Below are positions 26,911 through 38,029 of a DNA stretch of 64,000 bases, in pieces. The stretch's first letter is position 1. Each line of letters begins with the position of its first letter. This stretch comes from Pachypanchax playfairii (Eukaryota; Chordata; Actinopteri; Cyprinodontiformes; Aplocheilidae). Location of the stretch: NCBI GenBank assembly GCA_006937955.1, contig SSNP01000105.1:614646-678645 (forward strand). Direction: 5' to 3'. The notes under the pieces were generated by a model. The model ran no database searches. It saw nothing but the letters and a program-made list of their open reading frames with translations, and was not told the origin of the DNA. The translations under genes and the position numbers were made by a program.

Positions 26911-29900
26911 TTATAAGGAGAAATAAGCAAAGAGGAAGATCCCAACGCAGCACACGACGACCAGTCCCATGTTCAGAATCATTCTGGTTCTTGGAGGTTC
27001 ATAAAGAAGCTCATCCGCCATCTTCTCCTGTTCTTGATCTGTGATAGGCTGAGTTTGGGAAGAATTTTCCCGAAAGTCACAAAACCTCTTAAAAACCTTC
27101 ACACATCTTCTACCCTCGACTTCATCTGCTCCACCTCCTCCAAAGCAGTCCTCCTTCATTCTCTCTCTCTCTTCTTCTTCTACTGATATGGGGTCTGAAG
27201 CTGGTGTACAGTGACCACTCTCAGCTGGGATAGTGTTACCATTGTTTGCTTGAGCATTTCCGTTGCTGTCGGTGTCGCTGAGCTTGTTTTCATTATTGTG
27301 ATCAGTAACTCCATTTAGAGTTGTGTGATTAAGCAGCTTTACAGTAACGTTACCCATTTCCTGCTTTCTTAACTTCCTTCTCTGGTTGCGTCCCCACAGC
27401 GTAGTTGTTCTGATTTGTTCATCATCAGGTGGAGGAGTGCAGAGACTCACAACAGCAATAACCAAAACTGATACCCAAAACAAGAAGGCTGCCACATACA
27501 TGAAGTGAACGTCCTTGATGAAAGATGGCCGCTCATCAGGCTGGTCGCAGTGTGGCTCTCGGTAAATGAATGCTAAAATCAGCCGTACAGCTCCGAGAGC
27601 GAATCCTACCAATCCGCCCCAAAAAGCTCCTGTTTCATTACAACGATGCCACAAGACACCGAGCAAGAAGACAGCTGCCACAGGCGGAGTCAGATAATCA
27701 CACACCTCCTGGATATAATAGAATAAATGACCTCCCTGCATCTCGATGATGACTGGCACCCAAGCGATGCTGATCATTACCATAAAAACAACAAACAGCC
27801 TCCCTGTTATCACCAACTCCTTGGACGATGTCCGATTTCTCAACATCTTGTAAATGTCCAGTGTGAATATGGTGCTTGCAGAGTTGAAGATTGAATCTAG
27901 GTCACTCATCAGCGCGGCAATCATGACAGCCATCATCAACCCACGGAGGCCGACGGGCATCACCAGCATGACGAGCCGCGGGTACGCCACGTTGCTGCAG
28001 CCCGCTGCAGAGCCACACACATTCATGCAGTGCTCTGGACTGATGCACACCAACTCATCCGCAAAGATGATCCTGGAAATCATCCCTGGAATCACGACGA
28101 CACACTGATCAGGTGACAACTGATTCTACTCTCTGGATTTTAGCTGTAAGTAATTCAAAACCAAACAAAAAAAGACTCTACCTGGGATGACAATGAGAAA
28201 CATGGGAAGAATTTTGAGGACACCAGCCATGATGGTTGCTCCTTTTGCATGAGCAATATTCTTCGCTGCCAGAACTCGCTGTACGATCACCTGATCTGCA
28301 CACCAGTACCTGGAGAGCACGAAGAGGGAGGCTGATGTTAGTCTGGTGAAAAGTTACGGAATTTAAAATCACGTTTGTTTTTAACAAGTGATAAATGTAA
28401 TTATGAGTTTTTGGTACCATAAAAATATTATTATTACAGTGGGGCAAAAAAGTATTTAGTCAGCCACCAATTGTGTAAGTTCTCCCACTTAAAAAGATCA
28501 GAGAGGCCTGTAATTTTCATCATAGGTATACCTCAACTATGAGAGACAAAATGAGGAAAAAAAATCCAGAAAATCACATTGTCTGATTTTTAAAGAATTT
28601 ATTTGCAAATTATGGTGGAAAATAAGTATTTGGTCAATAACAAAAGTTAATCTCAATACTTTGTTATATAGCCTTTGTTGGCAATGACAGAGGTCAAACG
28701 TTTTCTGTAAGTCTTCACAAGGTTTTCACACACTGTTGCTGGTATTTTGGCCCATTCCTCCATGCAGATCTCCTCTAGAGCAGTGATGTTTTGGGGCTGA
28801 CGCTGGGCAACACGGACTTTCAACTCCCTCCAGAGATTTTCTATGGGGTTGAGATCTGGAGACTGGCTAGGCCACTCCAGGACCTTGAAATGCTTCTTAC
28901 GAAGCCACTCCTTCGTTGCCCGGGCGGTGTGTTTGGGATCATTGTCATGCTGAAAGACCCAGCCACGTCTCATTTTCAATGCCCTTGCTGATGGAAGGAG
29001 GTTTTCACTCAAAATCTTACGATACATGGCCCCATTCATTNNNNNNNNNNNNNNNNNNNNNNNNNNNNNNNNNNNNNNNNNNNNNNNNNNNNNNNNNNNN
29101 NNNNNNNNNNNNNNNNNNNNNNNNNNNNNNNNNNNNNNNNNNNNNNNNNNNNNNNNNNNNNNNNNNNNNNNNNNNNNNNNNNNNNNNNNNNNNNNNNNNN
29201 NNNNNNNNNNNNNNNNNNNNNNNNNNNNNNNNNNNNNNCATATGATGTTCTCCCAATCCTCTTCTGGATCATCCAAATGCTCTCTAGCAAACCGCAGACG
29301 GGCCTGGACGTGTCCTGGCTTCAGCAGGGGGACACGTCTGGCACTGCAGGATTTGAGTCCCTGGCGGCGTAGTGTTTTACTGATGGTAGCCTTTGTTACT
29401 TTGGTCCCAGCTCTCTGCAGGTCATTCACTAGGTCCCTCCGTGTGGTTCTGGGATTTTTGCTCACCGTTCTTGTGATCATTTTGACCCCACGGGGTGAGA
29501 TCTTGCGTGGAGCCCCAGATCGAGGGAGATTATCAGTGGTCTTGTATGTCTTCCATTTTCTAATAATTGCTCCCACAGATTTCTTCACACCAAGCTGCTT
29601 ACCTATTGCAGATTCAGTCTTCCCAGCCTGGTGAAGGTCTACAATTTTGTTTCTGGTGTCCTTTGACAGCTCTTTGGTCTTGGCCATAGTGGAGTTTGGA
29701 GCGTGACTGTTTGAGGTTGTGGACAGGTGTCTTTTATACTGATAACGAGTTCACACAGGTGCCATTAATACAGGTAACGAGTGGAGGACCGAGGAGCCTC
29801 TTAAAGAAGTTACAGGTCTGTGAAAGCCAGAAATCTTACTTGTTTGTAGGTGACCAAATACTTATTTTCCACCATAATTTGCAAATAAATTCTTTAAAAA

Positions 29901-31119
29901 TCAGACAATGTGATTTTCTGGATTTTTTTTTCCTCATTTTGTCTCTCATAGTTGAGGTATACCTATGATGAAAATTACAGGCCTCTCTGATCTTTTTAAG
30001 TGGGAGAACTTACACAATTGGTGGCTGACTAAATACTTTTTTGCCCCACTGTATATATTATGTTGCTGATGTCTTTGGTTTCTGTTTGAACAGTTACCAT
30101 AACAACGTCCAAATATCATCAACATAGTCCATAAACATTTAGATCTAATTGAGTTCAGTTTTAGTTTCATTTGACTGAGTTTATCTGCTGTAATACCAGA
30201 TTGAGGCAGGAGTCTGGCCCAGTAAGAAACCAGGCCAAGGCAGGTCTGGATCCTTTGGTCCTCGAAGGATCTTCAGAGCATCTTGTTTTGGATGCAGATG
30301 ACGTTCACAGGAAGCAGAATATGTCAGGTTAGATGAAGACAGCAAGATGGCGGTGATGTTTGGAGTTGCCTGCATGTATTTGGTTATTAATCCTAAAAAT
30401 AGGAGACAGAGAAGGTTTATCATGTTGTAGTCAGATTATTTTAGAAATGTACAAAGTCATCCACAATAAAAAAAAAAACCTTCAAGTCCTCCAACTTTGA
30501 AGAGGCTGATGCCTGTGAGGCAGAAGGCTCCGGCGATCATCAGAAAAGCTTGGACTGTGTCGGTGTAGATGACAGCAACCAGACCTCCACTGACAGTCAG
30601 AACAGCTGTTGTGGTGATGAGGACAATAATGGACAGATAAAGGTTCCATCCTAAAGACTCCTGGATGAACAAGGCTCCTGAGTAGAGGTCCACAGACAGT
30701 TTGGTGAAGATGTAAAGCAGAAGCGATAAAACAGCAAAATACACCTTCAGTCGTTTTCCTCCAAAGCGTTTGGACAGGTACTCTGGCATGGTGTAGACTC
30801 CACTCTGGATGTACACGGGGATAAAGACCCAGCCTAATAACTGGAGCAGAAACAGCGCATTGAATTCCCACGCAGCCACGCTGAACCCACTGGCAGCACC
30901 TGATCCAGCCAATCCAATGAAATGCTCACTTCCTATGTTACTGACAAAGAGAGACGCGCCTACAGCTGCCCAGTTCATAGAGCGACCGGCCAGGAAGTAG
31001 CCGCTTACCGTGCTTCGATTGGCTCTCCTCATCGCCAGGAAGCCAACCACCAGCACCACGATGAAGTAGATAACCACAACAATGATGTCAGGTGCTTTCA
31101 AACTGAAGTTAGACGCCAT
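26911..31119 (-). CDS. slc5a3: SLC5A3-type sodium/myo-inositol cotransporter, complete, four coding exons
   Basis: Coding exons in transcript order: 30480-31119, 30197-30392, 28182-28309 and 26911-28085; 2139 nt, 712 residues (human SLC5A3, 718). It imports the osmolyte myo-inositol with sodium across the plasma membrane. Identification is secure: NRSTVSGYFLAGRSM, LFVSNIGSEHFIGLAGSGAA, YTMPEYLSKRFGG, YWCADQVIVQRVLAAKN and ALMSDLDSIFNSASTIFTLD follow SLC5A3 rather than SLC5A11 or SLC5A1, and the C-terminus FLFAYFSL matches human FMFVYFSL. About fourteen membrane helices are expected. The start at 31117-31119 (context AAACATGG) gives MASNFSLKAPD, aligning with the human N-terminus. Unusually, the coding region is interrupted by three introns (30393-30479, 28310-30196, 28086-28181), whereas the human coding sequence is a single exon. 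A Tc1 element lies in intron 2. Intron 1 has a weak donor (G then GTTTTTT). Confidence 0.93.
28437..28636 (+). repeat. Tc1 terminal inverted repeat, left arm
   Basis: It starts CAGTGGGGCAAAAAAG and ends ...GTATTTGGTCA. It matches 29851-30051 on the opposite strand over about 200 bases with only scattered differences seen by eye. Confidence 0.9.
28653..29687 (-). CDS. Tc1-type DD34E transposase (198 N inside)
   Basis: An open frame of 344 codons, the expected length, uninterrupted by stops or frameshifts in all sequenced parts. The N-terminus (MAKTKELSKDTRNKIVDLH) starts a paired-like helix-turn-helix DNA-binding region; a second one follows around TKVTKATISKTLRRQGLKS, with a PRSGAPRKISPRG linker like the usual GRPR-type hook. 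The C-terminal half has QHDNDPKHT (second catalytic Asp) and NPIENLW (catalytic Glu) with 34 residues between, as in Tc1. The first catalytic Asp falls in the gap (29041-29238). The gap is 66 codons, so frame is kept if its stated length is right. Cut-and-paste transposition in the nucleus is the family's role. It could be active or recently active. Confidence 0.9.
   Translation of the reverse strand: MAKTKELSKDTRNKIVDLHQAGKTESAIGKQLGVKKSVGAIIRKWKTYKTTDNLPRSGAPRKISPRGVKMITRTVSKNPRTTRRDLVNDLQRAGTKVTKATISKTLRRQGLKSCSARRVPLLKPGHVQARLRFAREHLDDPEEDWENIIXXXXXXXXXXXXXXXXXXXXXXXXXXXXXXXXXXXXXXXXXXXXXXXXXXXXXXXXXXXXXXXXXXXMNGAMYRKILSENLLPSARALKMRRGWVFQHDNDPKHTARATKEWLRKKHFKVLEWPSQSPDLNPIENLWRELKVRVAQRQPQNITALEEICMEEWAKIPATVCENLVKTYRKRLTSVIANKGYITKY
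29041..29238. other. Assembly gap of 198 N inside the transposase
   Basis: A run of N in the centre of the Tc1 element. Multicopy elements often collapse or stay unresolved at such positions. The length is a multiple of three and fits the missing transposase segment, so it is probably a sized gap. Confidence 0.95.
29851..30051 (-). repeat. Tc1 terminal inverted repeat, right arm
   Basis: Mirror of 28437-28636: begins TGACCAAATACTTATTTTCC and ends TTTTTTGCCCCACTG, followed by the TA target duplicate. Confidence 0.9.
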
Positions 31120-32010
31120 GTTTGAATTCTTCAACCGAACCAAGCTTTTACTTCCTGTGTCTGATGTTCCACTGCAGTCTGTTTCCAAAGAAGAACTCAA
31201 ACATATGTAGTGCAGACAGAGTTCTATTTCCTGATTCTTCAAAACTCAGTTTGGAAGTTTAACCCAGACTGTTGATCAGCAGCAAACAGAATCTGGATCA
31301 TCTGGAAGAAACACAAACACAGAATGAATCAGTTAAACTCTGCAGGCTTCAGACCAGCTTCCAAACTCTCTAAAATAAATGTGTTAGCTACAAGTCCAAT
31401 TCATGCATCCGTCCTCTATTTGAGGTGATAAAATATGAGGCATGACTTGACCTTCATACAAGTGAGAAGAAACGCTTGTGGTTTCTTAGTTTGTGAAAAC
31501 AAATTAGACTGTGGGCAGATGACACTATTTTATTTCCCCCTAAAAGAATATCTCACGCATAAAACCAGCTGTCAGTAAATTCACAAAAAACTAAATGTTT
31601 AAACTAGTTTGAGTAAAAAAATTATTTTGAGGCTAAATGTGACGAATGAGCCCTACACAAGTACATGCATGAGCTTTTATAATGTTAGTTGATATGTATA
31701 AGAGACCCAAAAGGAAAGATTTTACTAAATTCTTCAGAAAATGCTTCAATTTTCTATACTTATCTATGAAAAATTTGTGGTCAAGCAAATATTTTTATAA
31801 TCTTACTTTAATTTCTACTTGATTTGTTTTTTTTATTATTCAATCTAACATGTTTTACATCAAGTGTTCAGTTAAAAACCACATCCAACAGAATAAATAA
31901 TCTTACTTGTTGTTTTCTTCTGAGTCGTCCAGGAATCTTTGAAAGAAGATTCATTGAGTCAGGTCGGAGCTCCTCTGTGCAGGTGACTGCTGGGTCCTCA
32001 GATTAATATC
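31120..32010. other. Upstream (5') flank of slc5a3; no coding exon seen
   Basis: The frame upstream of the chosen start stays open to 31242, but the extra residues have no family support. A 5' non-coding exon probably lies to the right. Possible splice acceptors occur (for example near 31180 on the minus strand), but none can be proven. The rest is AT-rich. Confidence 0.4.
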
Positions 32011-32142
32011 AGCGGGAGGAGAAGAGGCTCCGCCCACAGCAGCAGGAGGAGAAGAGACTCCGCCCACAGCAGCAAGAGGAGAAGAGACTCCGCCCACAGC
32101 AGCAGGAGGAGAAGAGACTCCGCCCACAGCAGCAGGAGGAGC
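32011..32142. repeat. 30-bp GC-rich minisatellite, about 4.4 copies
   Basis: Units of 30 bases (AGCAGGAGGAGAAGAGACTC then CGCCCACAGC) start at 32011, 32041, 32071 and 32101, with a partial fifth at 32131. Units differ by one to three bases. Each contains GGGCGGAG on the minus strand, a GC-box-like core. It lies about 0.9 kb upstream of the slc5a3 start codon. A minus-strand open frame reads through it as ten-residue repeats, but nothing else supports coding. Confidence 0.9.
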
Positions 32143-32188
32143 AGATTTCTCCCTTGGTGGAAGAAAACCCCACTGCAGGAGCTGCAAG

Positions 32189-32200
32189 GGAAAGTTTCCA
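32189..32200 (-). promoter_or_regulatory. Candidate tonicity-responsive element (NFAT5 site)
   Basis: Minus-strand TGGAAACTTTCC fits the consensus TGGAAANNYNY. SLC5A3 in mammals is induced by hypertonicity through NFAT5 acting on several such sites upstream. The match is short and would occur by chance every few kilobases, so this is suggestive only. Confidence 0.3.
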
Positions 32201-35200
32201 CTGCAGCGGCCAGGAAGGCGAAACCCACATACTCGTGGTCTGAAATACTGAAAAAAACCACAAACACTTTCATTTTAAGTCAATTTTAACACAGCTGCTA
32301 TTAAAGGAGGTGCTGGGAAGTTGCTCCTGTTCGTAGAAAATATCAAATGTGACTTCAAGAGAAAATGTATCATAAAGGTTAAGAAGTTTCAGTAAATATA
32401 ACCATAATATATTCAGTTACTGTCACTTAAATACATTTTTGTCACATACGTGTCTGTGACGTCGTGTTTAGGTCCGTCTGACACCAGCAGGTTGCAGCTC
32501 AGACTGTCCAGGAGTTCAGTGATGTCCTGGTCAGGACCTGGAGGAGACACTCCAGGACATCATGCATCATCTCATGAGGAGCCCTGATGTCATCAAGCAG
32601 CGTACGAGCTAGTGGGGGTCAAACAAACTGCTGAGAAACATTTTGAGTTATTGCAGTAATGTTTCAGTAAAACTGGACCGACCTGCATCATCTGGTTTTC
32701 AGGTTACATTTTCTGGTGACTTTAAATTCTCAGTAGGTTGATAGTTTTCTGTTTTCATCAAACGATGTGGCACCTTTTGGTTTTTAACACTTTACACATT
32801 CATATTAGTTTGGACGTCCAGCAGGATTTTGTTTTCCAACTGAGATCTGACGTGTTTTTCAAAGTGTTTCTTTTTTAAAACAGTTTTATATTTAGATTGA
32901 ATTTCTTTCCCGACTTACAGTAACTGATGGACAGAATTTGCTTTTTATTATTTTGTTTTATAGCATTTGTATTGTATACTATACTATGTTATATACTGTT
33001 TGTATGCTAAGGTTATTGTTACAAAACTAGAGCACATTTTGTCCTGACTTATCAATACGGCAGGAAATCATCTTTTCCTTAATGACATTCAGGTTTCATG
33101 TTTGTATTTTGTAGTGCTGCGTGACTTTATACATTCTCTGTGTACGTGGAGTAATCATGTGTTTAATTTAGCAAAAGCTCTATTGTCTTCTGCTGATTGT
33201 GTGGGATTGTGTTAATCGTGTGAAGACAGTAAAAAAAAAAGAGTGCAGTTTAAAAAAACTGTGCCTAAACAACCAGAAAAACTGTGAAAAAGACAGAAAA
33301 GAAAACCGAGCAAAGATCAACAAGTTCAGCTGGAAGACAACCCAAAGTTTTTGTGATTCCACCAAAAACCTTTCTGTTGACATATTTATATTAAAAAGAC
33401 TGTTGTATGAAAGGACATATGATGAAAAACAACATTTTTAATCTTGAATTTGTCCTTCCTGAGTACCTGTTGCAGGTAAAACAACATGCAGATTATCTTT
33501 ATTTCTCAGTGGAGATGTGAGATTACAGATTACCAGTAACAGATAATCTGCTTTGCCTGGGTACCACTGACATAAAACTAAAACAAGTTATAGATTTTTA
33601 GACTATTTTCGACGTGATCTCATTCTAAATGTTCCACACAAATCCACTCATGTACAGATTTGCACTTACATAAGAGTGAATGAACAAACAGGTAAACATG
33701 CTGTTACATATAAACCACAAAACGAGTGAATCATGAGAACGTGGACACCGCCTGACTGAGCACTGACCTGCATCGCTGCATGTGTGGGACTGTTAGATAC
33801 TTATGCAGTTTCACAGTCTAATGATCTGATCATGGAACGAAAGTCTTGTTTTCTTGCACATGCATCATGATTTTGCACTTTTTATTAAAAGTATAAATGG
33901 AATGAAATGGTGACGACAGGTTTGCAACATGGCTCATCAGGAATTAATTTTTCCGAGCTCTGCATCATTTCAAGTACATGTTCTAATGACTTAAGAAATA
34001 ATAATAATAATTAATAAACCTCAGACTTTAACTCATAAAAGTGGAAATCCACAGTCTAAATCCTGTATACAGAAGCTGCAATCAGTAAACAAAAACCCAA
34101 CCCAGCAGCTGTGAACCGTTCAATTTTACTGCAAATGTACTACAATTAAGTTCAGTCGGTTTCAAAACTATTTAAGATTAATTCTATACGTTTATATAAT
34201 TATAGTGCTTTAAATTAATCTGTAATGCCAAAAAGTTGATCTAACATCACAAAAATGCCTAAAAAGGAAGTTATTTTGAAAAGATGTGAGAAAATGATGT
34301 TTTTGTGAAGCTGTTCTGGAAGCTCTGCTTTGTTAGAACTATAAAAAGACATTTCATGTTGCACTTTCTTATTTTTTTCCTTGATCTTGATATTTTTGAT
34401 GCAGATTGTGGCCTGTAGATGGCGGTACAATTACAACATTTAAACAACACCAATCTTTATCTGAGGTTTCTTTGCAGCCTGATATTTAATACTTTTCTTT
34501 ATTGATAAAACAGATTAATGCAACAGTGGGAAGATTCTTTTTAACTCTTTAGACCTTTTAATTTAATTCTGAGCTTTAATTCTTTTTCTGGTTTTCTAAT
34601 TTAGTTCAGACTTAAAACGTTTCTTCAAACAATGAAAAAAAAGGAACAAGGCTTGTTTCCTTACCATCAAATATTCATGGATAACTTTTGTTTAAAACAT
34701 TGGGTTTATATCTGCTGTCAATCAAGCATCTTTCCCTGCAGAAGAAACAAAAAACATCCTTCAGCAACACCACAAGTCTGCACTTCTGCACTGAGATGAT
34801 TGACAAATGAATAATAACAGCTAACCATGACTTTCTGCTTTTGAATTAATAACTGTGAAGCTTGTATTCCTCTTTTTACCAAACAAAAGAAATTAATGTG
34901 TGGAGACTTGCTGTAACCCAAATTCAAGACTCAGAAGAGGAGAAAAGAAGATTTTCCTGCAGCAATAAAACTGAGGAGAATGGCGTTATTCTTCAAGACC
35001 GAGATGAAGCTTATGGTGTTGCTGGCGACGGCAGATGGCAAAGAGAGTCAAAGGCAGATGGAAAAAAATCACATCCAACATGTTTATCAACGTCAAAGAC
35101 GGTGTGCGTGTATGTGTGTGTTAATGTGAGTGTGATGAGGAGGATTTCCCCGAGGTTACTGAAAAACGTGATTAAATTTGAAAAAACAGAAGCGCCTACA

Positions 35201-36551
35201 GGCATGGAGGTTTTACATTGTTTATTTCTTTCTCAGAGAATTTTACAAGAAGGAACAAAAACAACCTGCGTGTTGGATTGTGTTGGTTTTTACTATATAT
35301 TAAGAAACTTTATGAATTTATATTTTATTCTAGCTTTTAACATTTTTCCTTCAACCGTTTCAGGAGAAAATAAGTCACAGCATTATGTTATTTTTTGCCA
35401 TAATACTGGCAAAATAAGCTCAAACATGACGCTGCCACCATCTTGTATCTCACAAGAAGTAAAGCTTTTAGGACAGAATATGTTTTAGGTTCAAATACAT
35501 TGTTATTTTCAAGCCAATTATAATCAATGCATTAGTATTTAATGTTTATGGATGCCTAATATTCACATCTTTTGATGTGGATTTCTGTATAAATGTACTG
35601 AACTGATATCATACAAGGAGTTGTCCATCAGGCTCTGAACAACCAGAGTTTGGAGAAATGGAGATTAGTTCTGATAAATAAACTCGTCTAAGTGGATTTC
35701 TGCAACTTTAAAACAAGCTGAATCTCAAAAATGATCCAGGACTAATTTACACTGCTAAATAAAAAAAAAATCAGTTATTTACATATACTGTAGTTTTATG
35801 GCTATTTGCAAGAAAAAATAGCAGCAGTAACAGATCTGACGTAGCACTTCCTTTGAAATACTAATATTTTTTTCTGAAAAAACCCTGTAATGTGAAACGA
35901 ATAGTAGCGTAAAGGCTTTTAAAACATGTTTTTTTAGATTTGAGTTGATTTAAGATGCTTGTAAATCCAACCAGAATGAAAATCTATATATTCAAATATT
36001 CAGAGAATATTTACAGGTTATTTACAAAGAAATGTTAAAACTCTGAAAGATTATATACTATATTTACAATCTAATGTATGTATGTTTACTCTGTTGCTAT
36101 GGTGAAATGCATGTGTGACAGTAGTAATCTAACTGTCATGAAGTTAATAATGTGTGAGAGAGTGAGAGAGGTGAAACACACACGGTTTAGTGACCTCAGC
36201 AAACACTCCCGACTGCATGAACCAGACGGTTTGAGACTTTCTCACTTTGAGTGTCTGCTGCAGAAGATGAAGAGAAAAATTAAAAACAGACTGAGATGTG
36301 AAATGAGCATCAAGTGAAAAAAGAAAAAAAAATCCTACTCTGAAATTGAACAATCTAGGATTTATCTACTAAATTGTTTTATGAATAATATTGGAGTAGA
36401 ACACTCAAAGCACTTTGTCCTCGGCCCCAGACCACCACCAACATCCACACCAACGCAAAGCAGAAATGTCTTGTCCAAGGACACAACAGCAGTATAAACA
36501 AACATCATGCCATCCAATTAATTATATCAGACAAATCTATTTTCAAGTTTT

Positions 36552-36635
36552 AAGAGCTCTACATCTTTAGCAGGATTACTTTCTTCAAAAACCTGCTGTA
36601 CATGTCCTCTGGAGGATCTAAGTACTACAGGTTGC
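36552..36635 (+). repeat. Short dispersed repeat, copy 1 of 3
   Basis: Shares the order GAGCTCTAC...AGGATTACT...TGTCCTCTGGAGGA...TAAGTACT with 55558-55642 and 62855-62940. It looks like a diverged interspersed element of about 85 bases. I do not recognise the family. Confidence 0.6.
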
Positions 36636-37980
36636 AGGTGTGTGATACAATAAAAAGATTCATGAATCCTGCAGAAATCTGTGTTGGGTGACCTTGACCT
36701 TTAAATCTTTAGACAGAAATAATTAAGTCGTCAGTACAGCAGCACAAAAGTATCTTGGAGTATGAAGCAATCTCTCCTTCATTCAGAAATGTAACCTGAA
36801 ACTGTGTTACACCAACACCAAGCTACTTATCAACTCAGTGTAGAAACCCAAGACTCCAGCTCACATCTGGCGGATGGATACCGAGCTCACACGGGCTCTG
36901 TGGTCAGTTTTGTCCACGCAATTTACTGGAATTCTCATTATGCATAACTTATAAGTGAGTGTTTTCAAAGACACACAGTAGATCATAAAGAGAATAATAG
37001 GTTAACAACTGCAGAGCAGCAGAAACCCTTTATTCAGCAAGAACTGAAGAGATGTTTTCATGCAACAATTAGAAAGTTTAATTATAAGGCTGATATGGTC
37101 TGATGGTAAACATGCATCTCTTCCAGTTTTAAGATGGTTCTGCATCACATTCTGTTTACATTGTTCAAAATTTTGTTTGCACTTGTGTTTTTTCTCAATT
37201 TGTTTTAACCTTTAACAGATTTATAGTTGCATGAAAATGACTTCTCAGCTGTTGTGGAAATGGGATTTGTAACATGAAAGAAATCTTGATGGGATTCTGT
37301 TGGATTAGATTTGATTAGATTCAGTTCAATGAAAATTCAAAGAAACTGTTTCCAACCATTTATCTTTCAATCTCTTTATTTTCACACTTTTTACCCTTTC
37401 ATGGTCTCTTTTTCTGATCCGTCTCAGTTATTTTAAATAAGGGCGTCTTTTTGTCTGAGACAAATCTGATCTTCTCTCACACACAGTTGTGCACACACTA
37501 ACTCAAAAATATGCTGACACCAAGTGTTTGCTCAGCATTTTTTTCCACGGAAAAAAAGAAACTTGACAGACGGATGAGGCGGCATGAATTCAGTCCTTTC
37601 TTTTTGTTTTCCATCTTTGACCTGAGCTCTTATGTAACCTCTAAGTGTGTGTTTGCATGTTAATATTTCCTGTTGAATTAAAACAGACGGAATGGGAAAA
37701 AGAGCTTCTGTAATTTGAGATGAGAGCTGTAAATTAATGTGAGCCAGAGCTAAACCCTGAAAAGAAGCTCTCAAAAACAACAATAAGATTTTAATGTCAA
37801 AATATAACTGACTGAAAGTCAATTTCTAAGTAAAACAAGAGCTTGAAGTACTGAGCTGCACAGGTATTGATGTTTGTAACTTCAAAACTGTTTGTGGCAT
37901 TTCAGACATTTTCAGAAACTCACCCAAAATATAGTGTCTTTGTGTGTATGAGGTTGTTTTGTAATTAACTTTTTTGAGAG

Positions 37981-38029
37981 TCTCAATGGAGAAGATAAAG
38001 GGGCTGAGGACTCAGCCCTGTGGAACACC
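37981..38029 (-). mobile_element. LINE reverse-transcriptase relic
   Basis: On the minus strand it reads GVPQG, stop, VLSPFIFSIETL, which is the reverse-transcriptase block GVPQGSVLxPLLFxIY with its serine codon turned into TGA. Flanks are too decayed to bound the element. Confidence 0.6.

Larger units (their letters stand above)
28437..30051 (-). mobile_element. Tc1/mariner transposon within slc5a3 intron 2
   Basis: The element is bounded by TA target duplications (28435-28436 and 30052-30053) and begins and ends CAGTGGGGCAAAAAAGTA on opposite strands. Terminal inverted repeats of about 200 bp (28437-28636 and 29851-30051) are nearly identical by eye, which suggests recent insertion. It carries one transposase gene on the minus strand and a 198-base assembly gap. 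Total length is about 1.6 kb, typical for fish Tc1 elements. It lies in the same orientation as slc5a3 but entirely inside an intron. Confidence 0.95.

Noticed and set aside
28437..30051. Tc1 insertion that destroys slc5a3
   Set aside because: The element lies wholly within an intron; the flanking exons join in frame with full alignment to SLC5A3.
31120..31242. Upstream extension of the slc5a3 frame starting MKNQEIELCLHY
   Set aside because: The extra 41 residues have no counterpart in SLC5A3; the inner start has a better context and aligns with the human N-terminus. The open frame is probably 5' UTR.
32011..32142. CRISPR-like array
   Set aside because: Direct 30-bp repeats with no unique spacers between them, in a vertebrate genome: a minisatellite.
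31951..32187. Minus-strand repeat protein reading AAVGGVSSPP units
   Set aside because: The frame exists only because the 30-bp unit is a multiple of three and lacks stops; no homology or second line of support.
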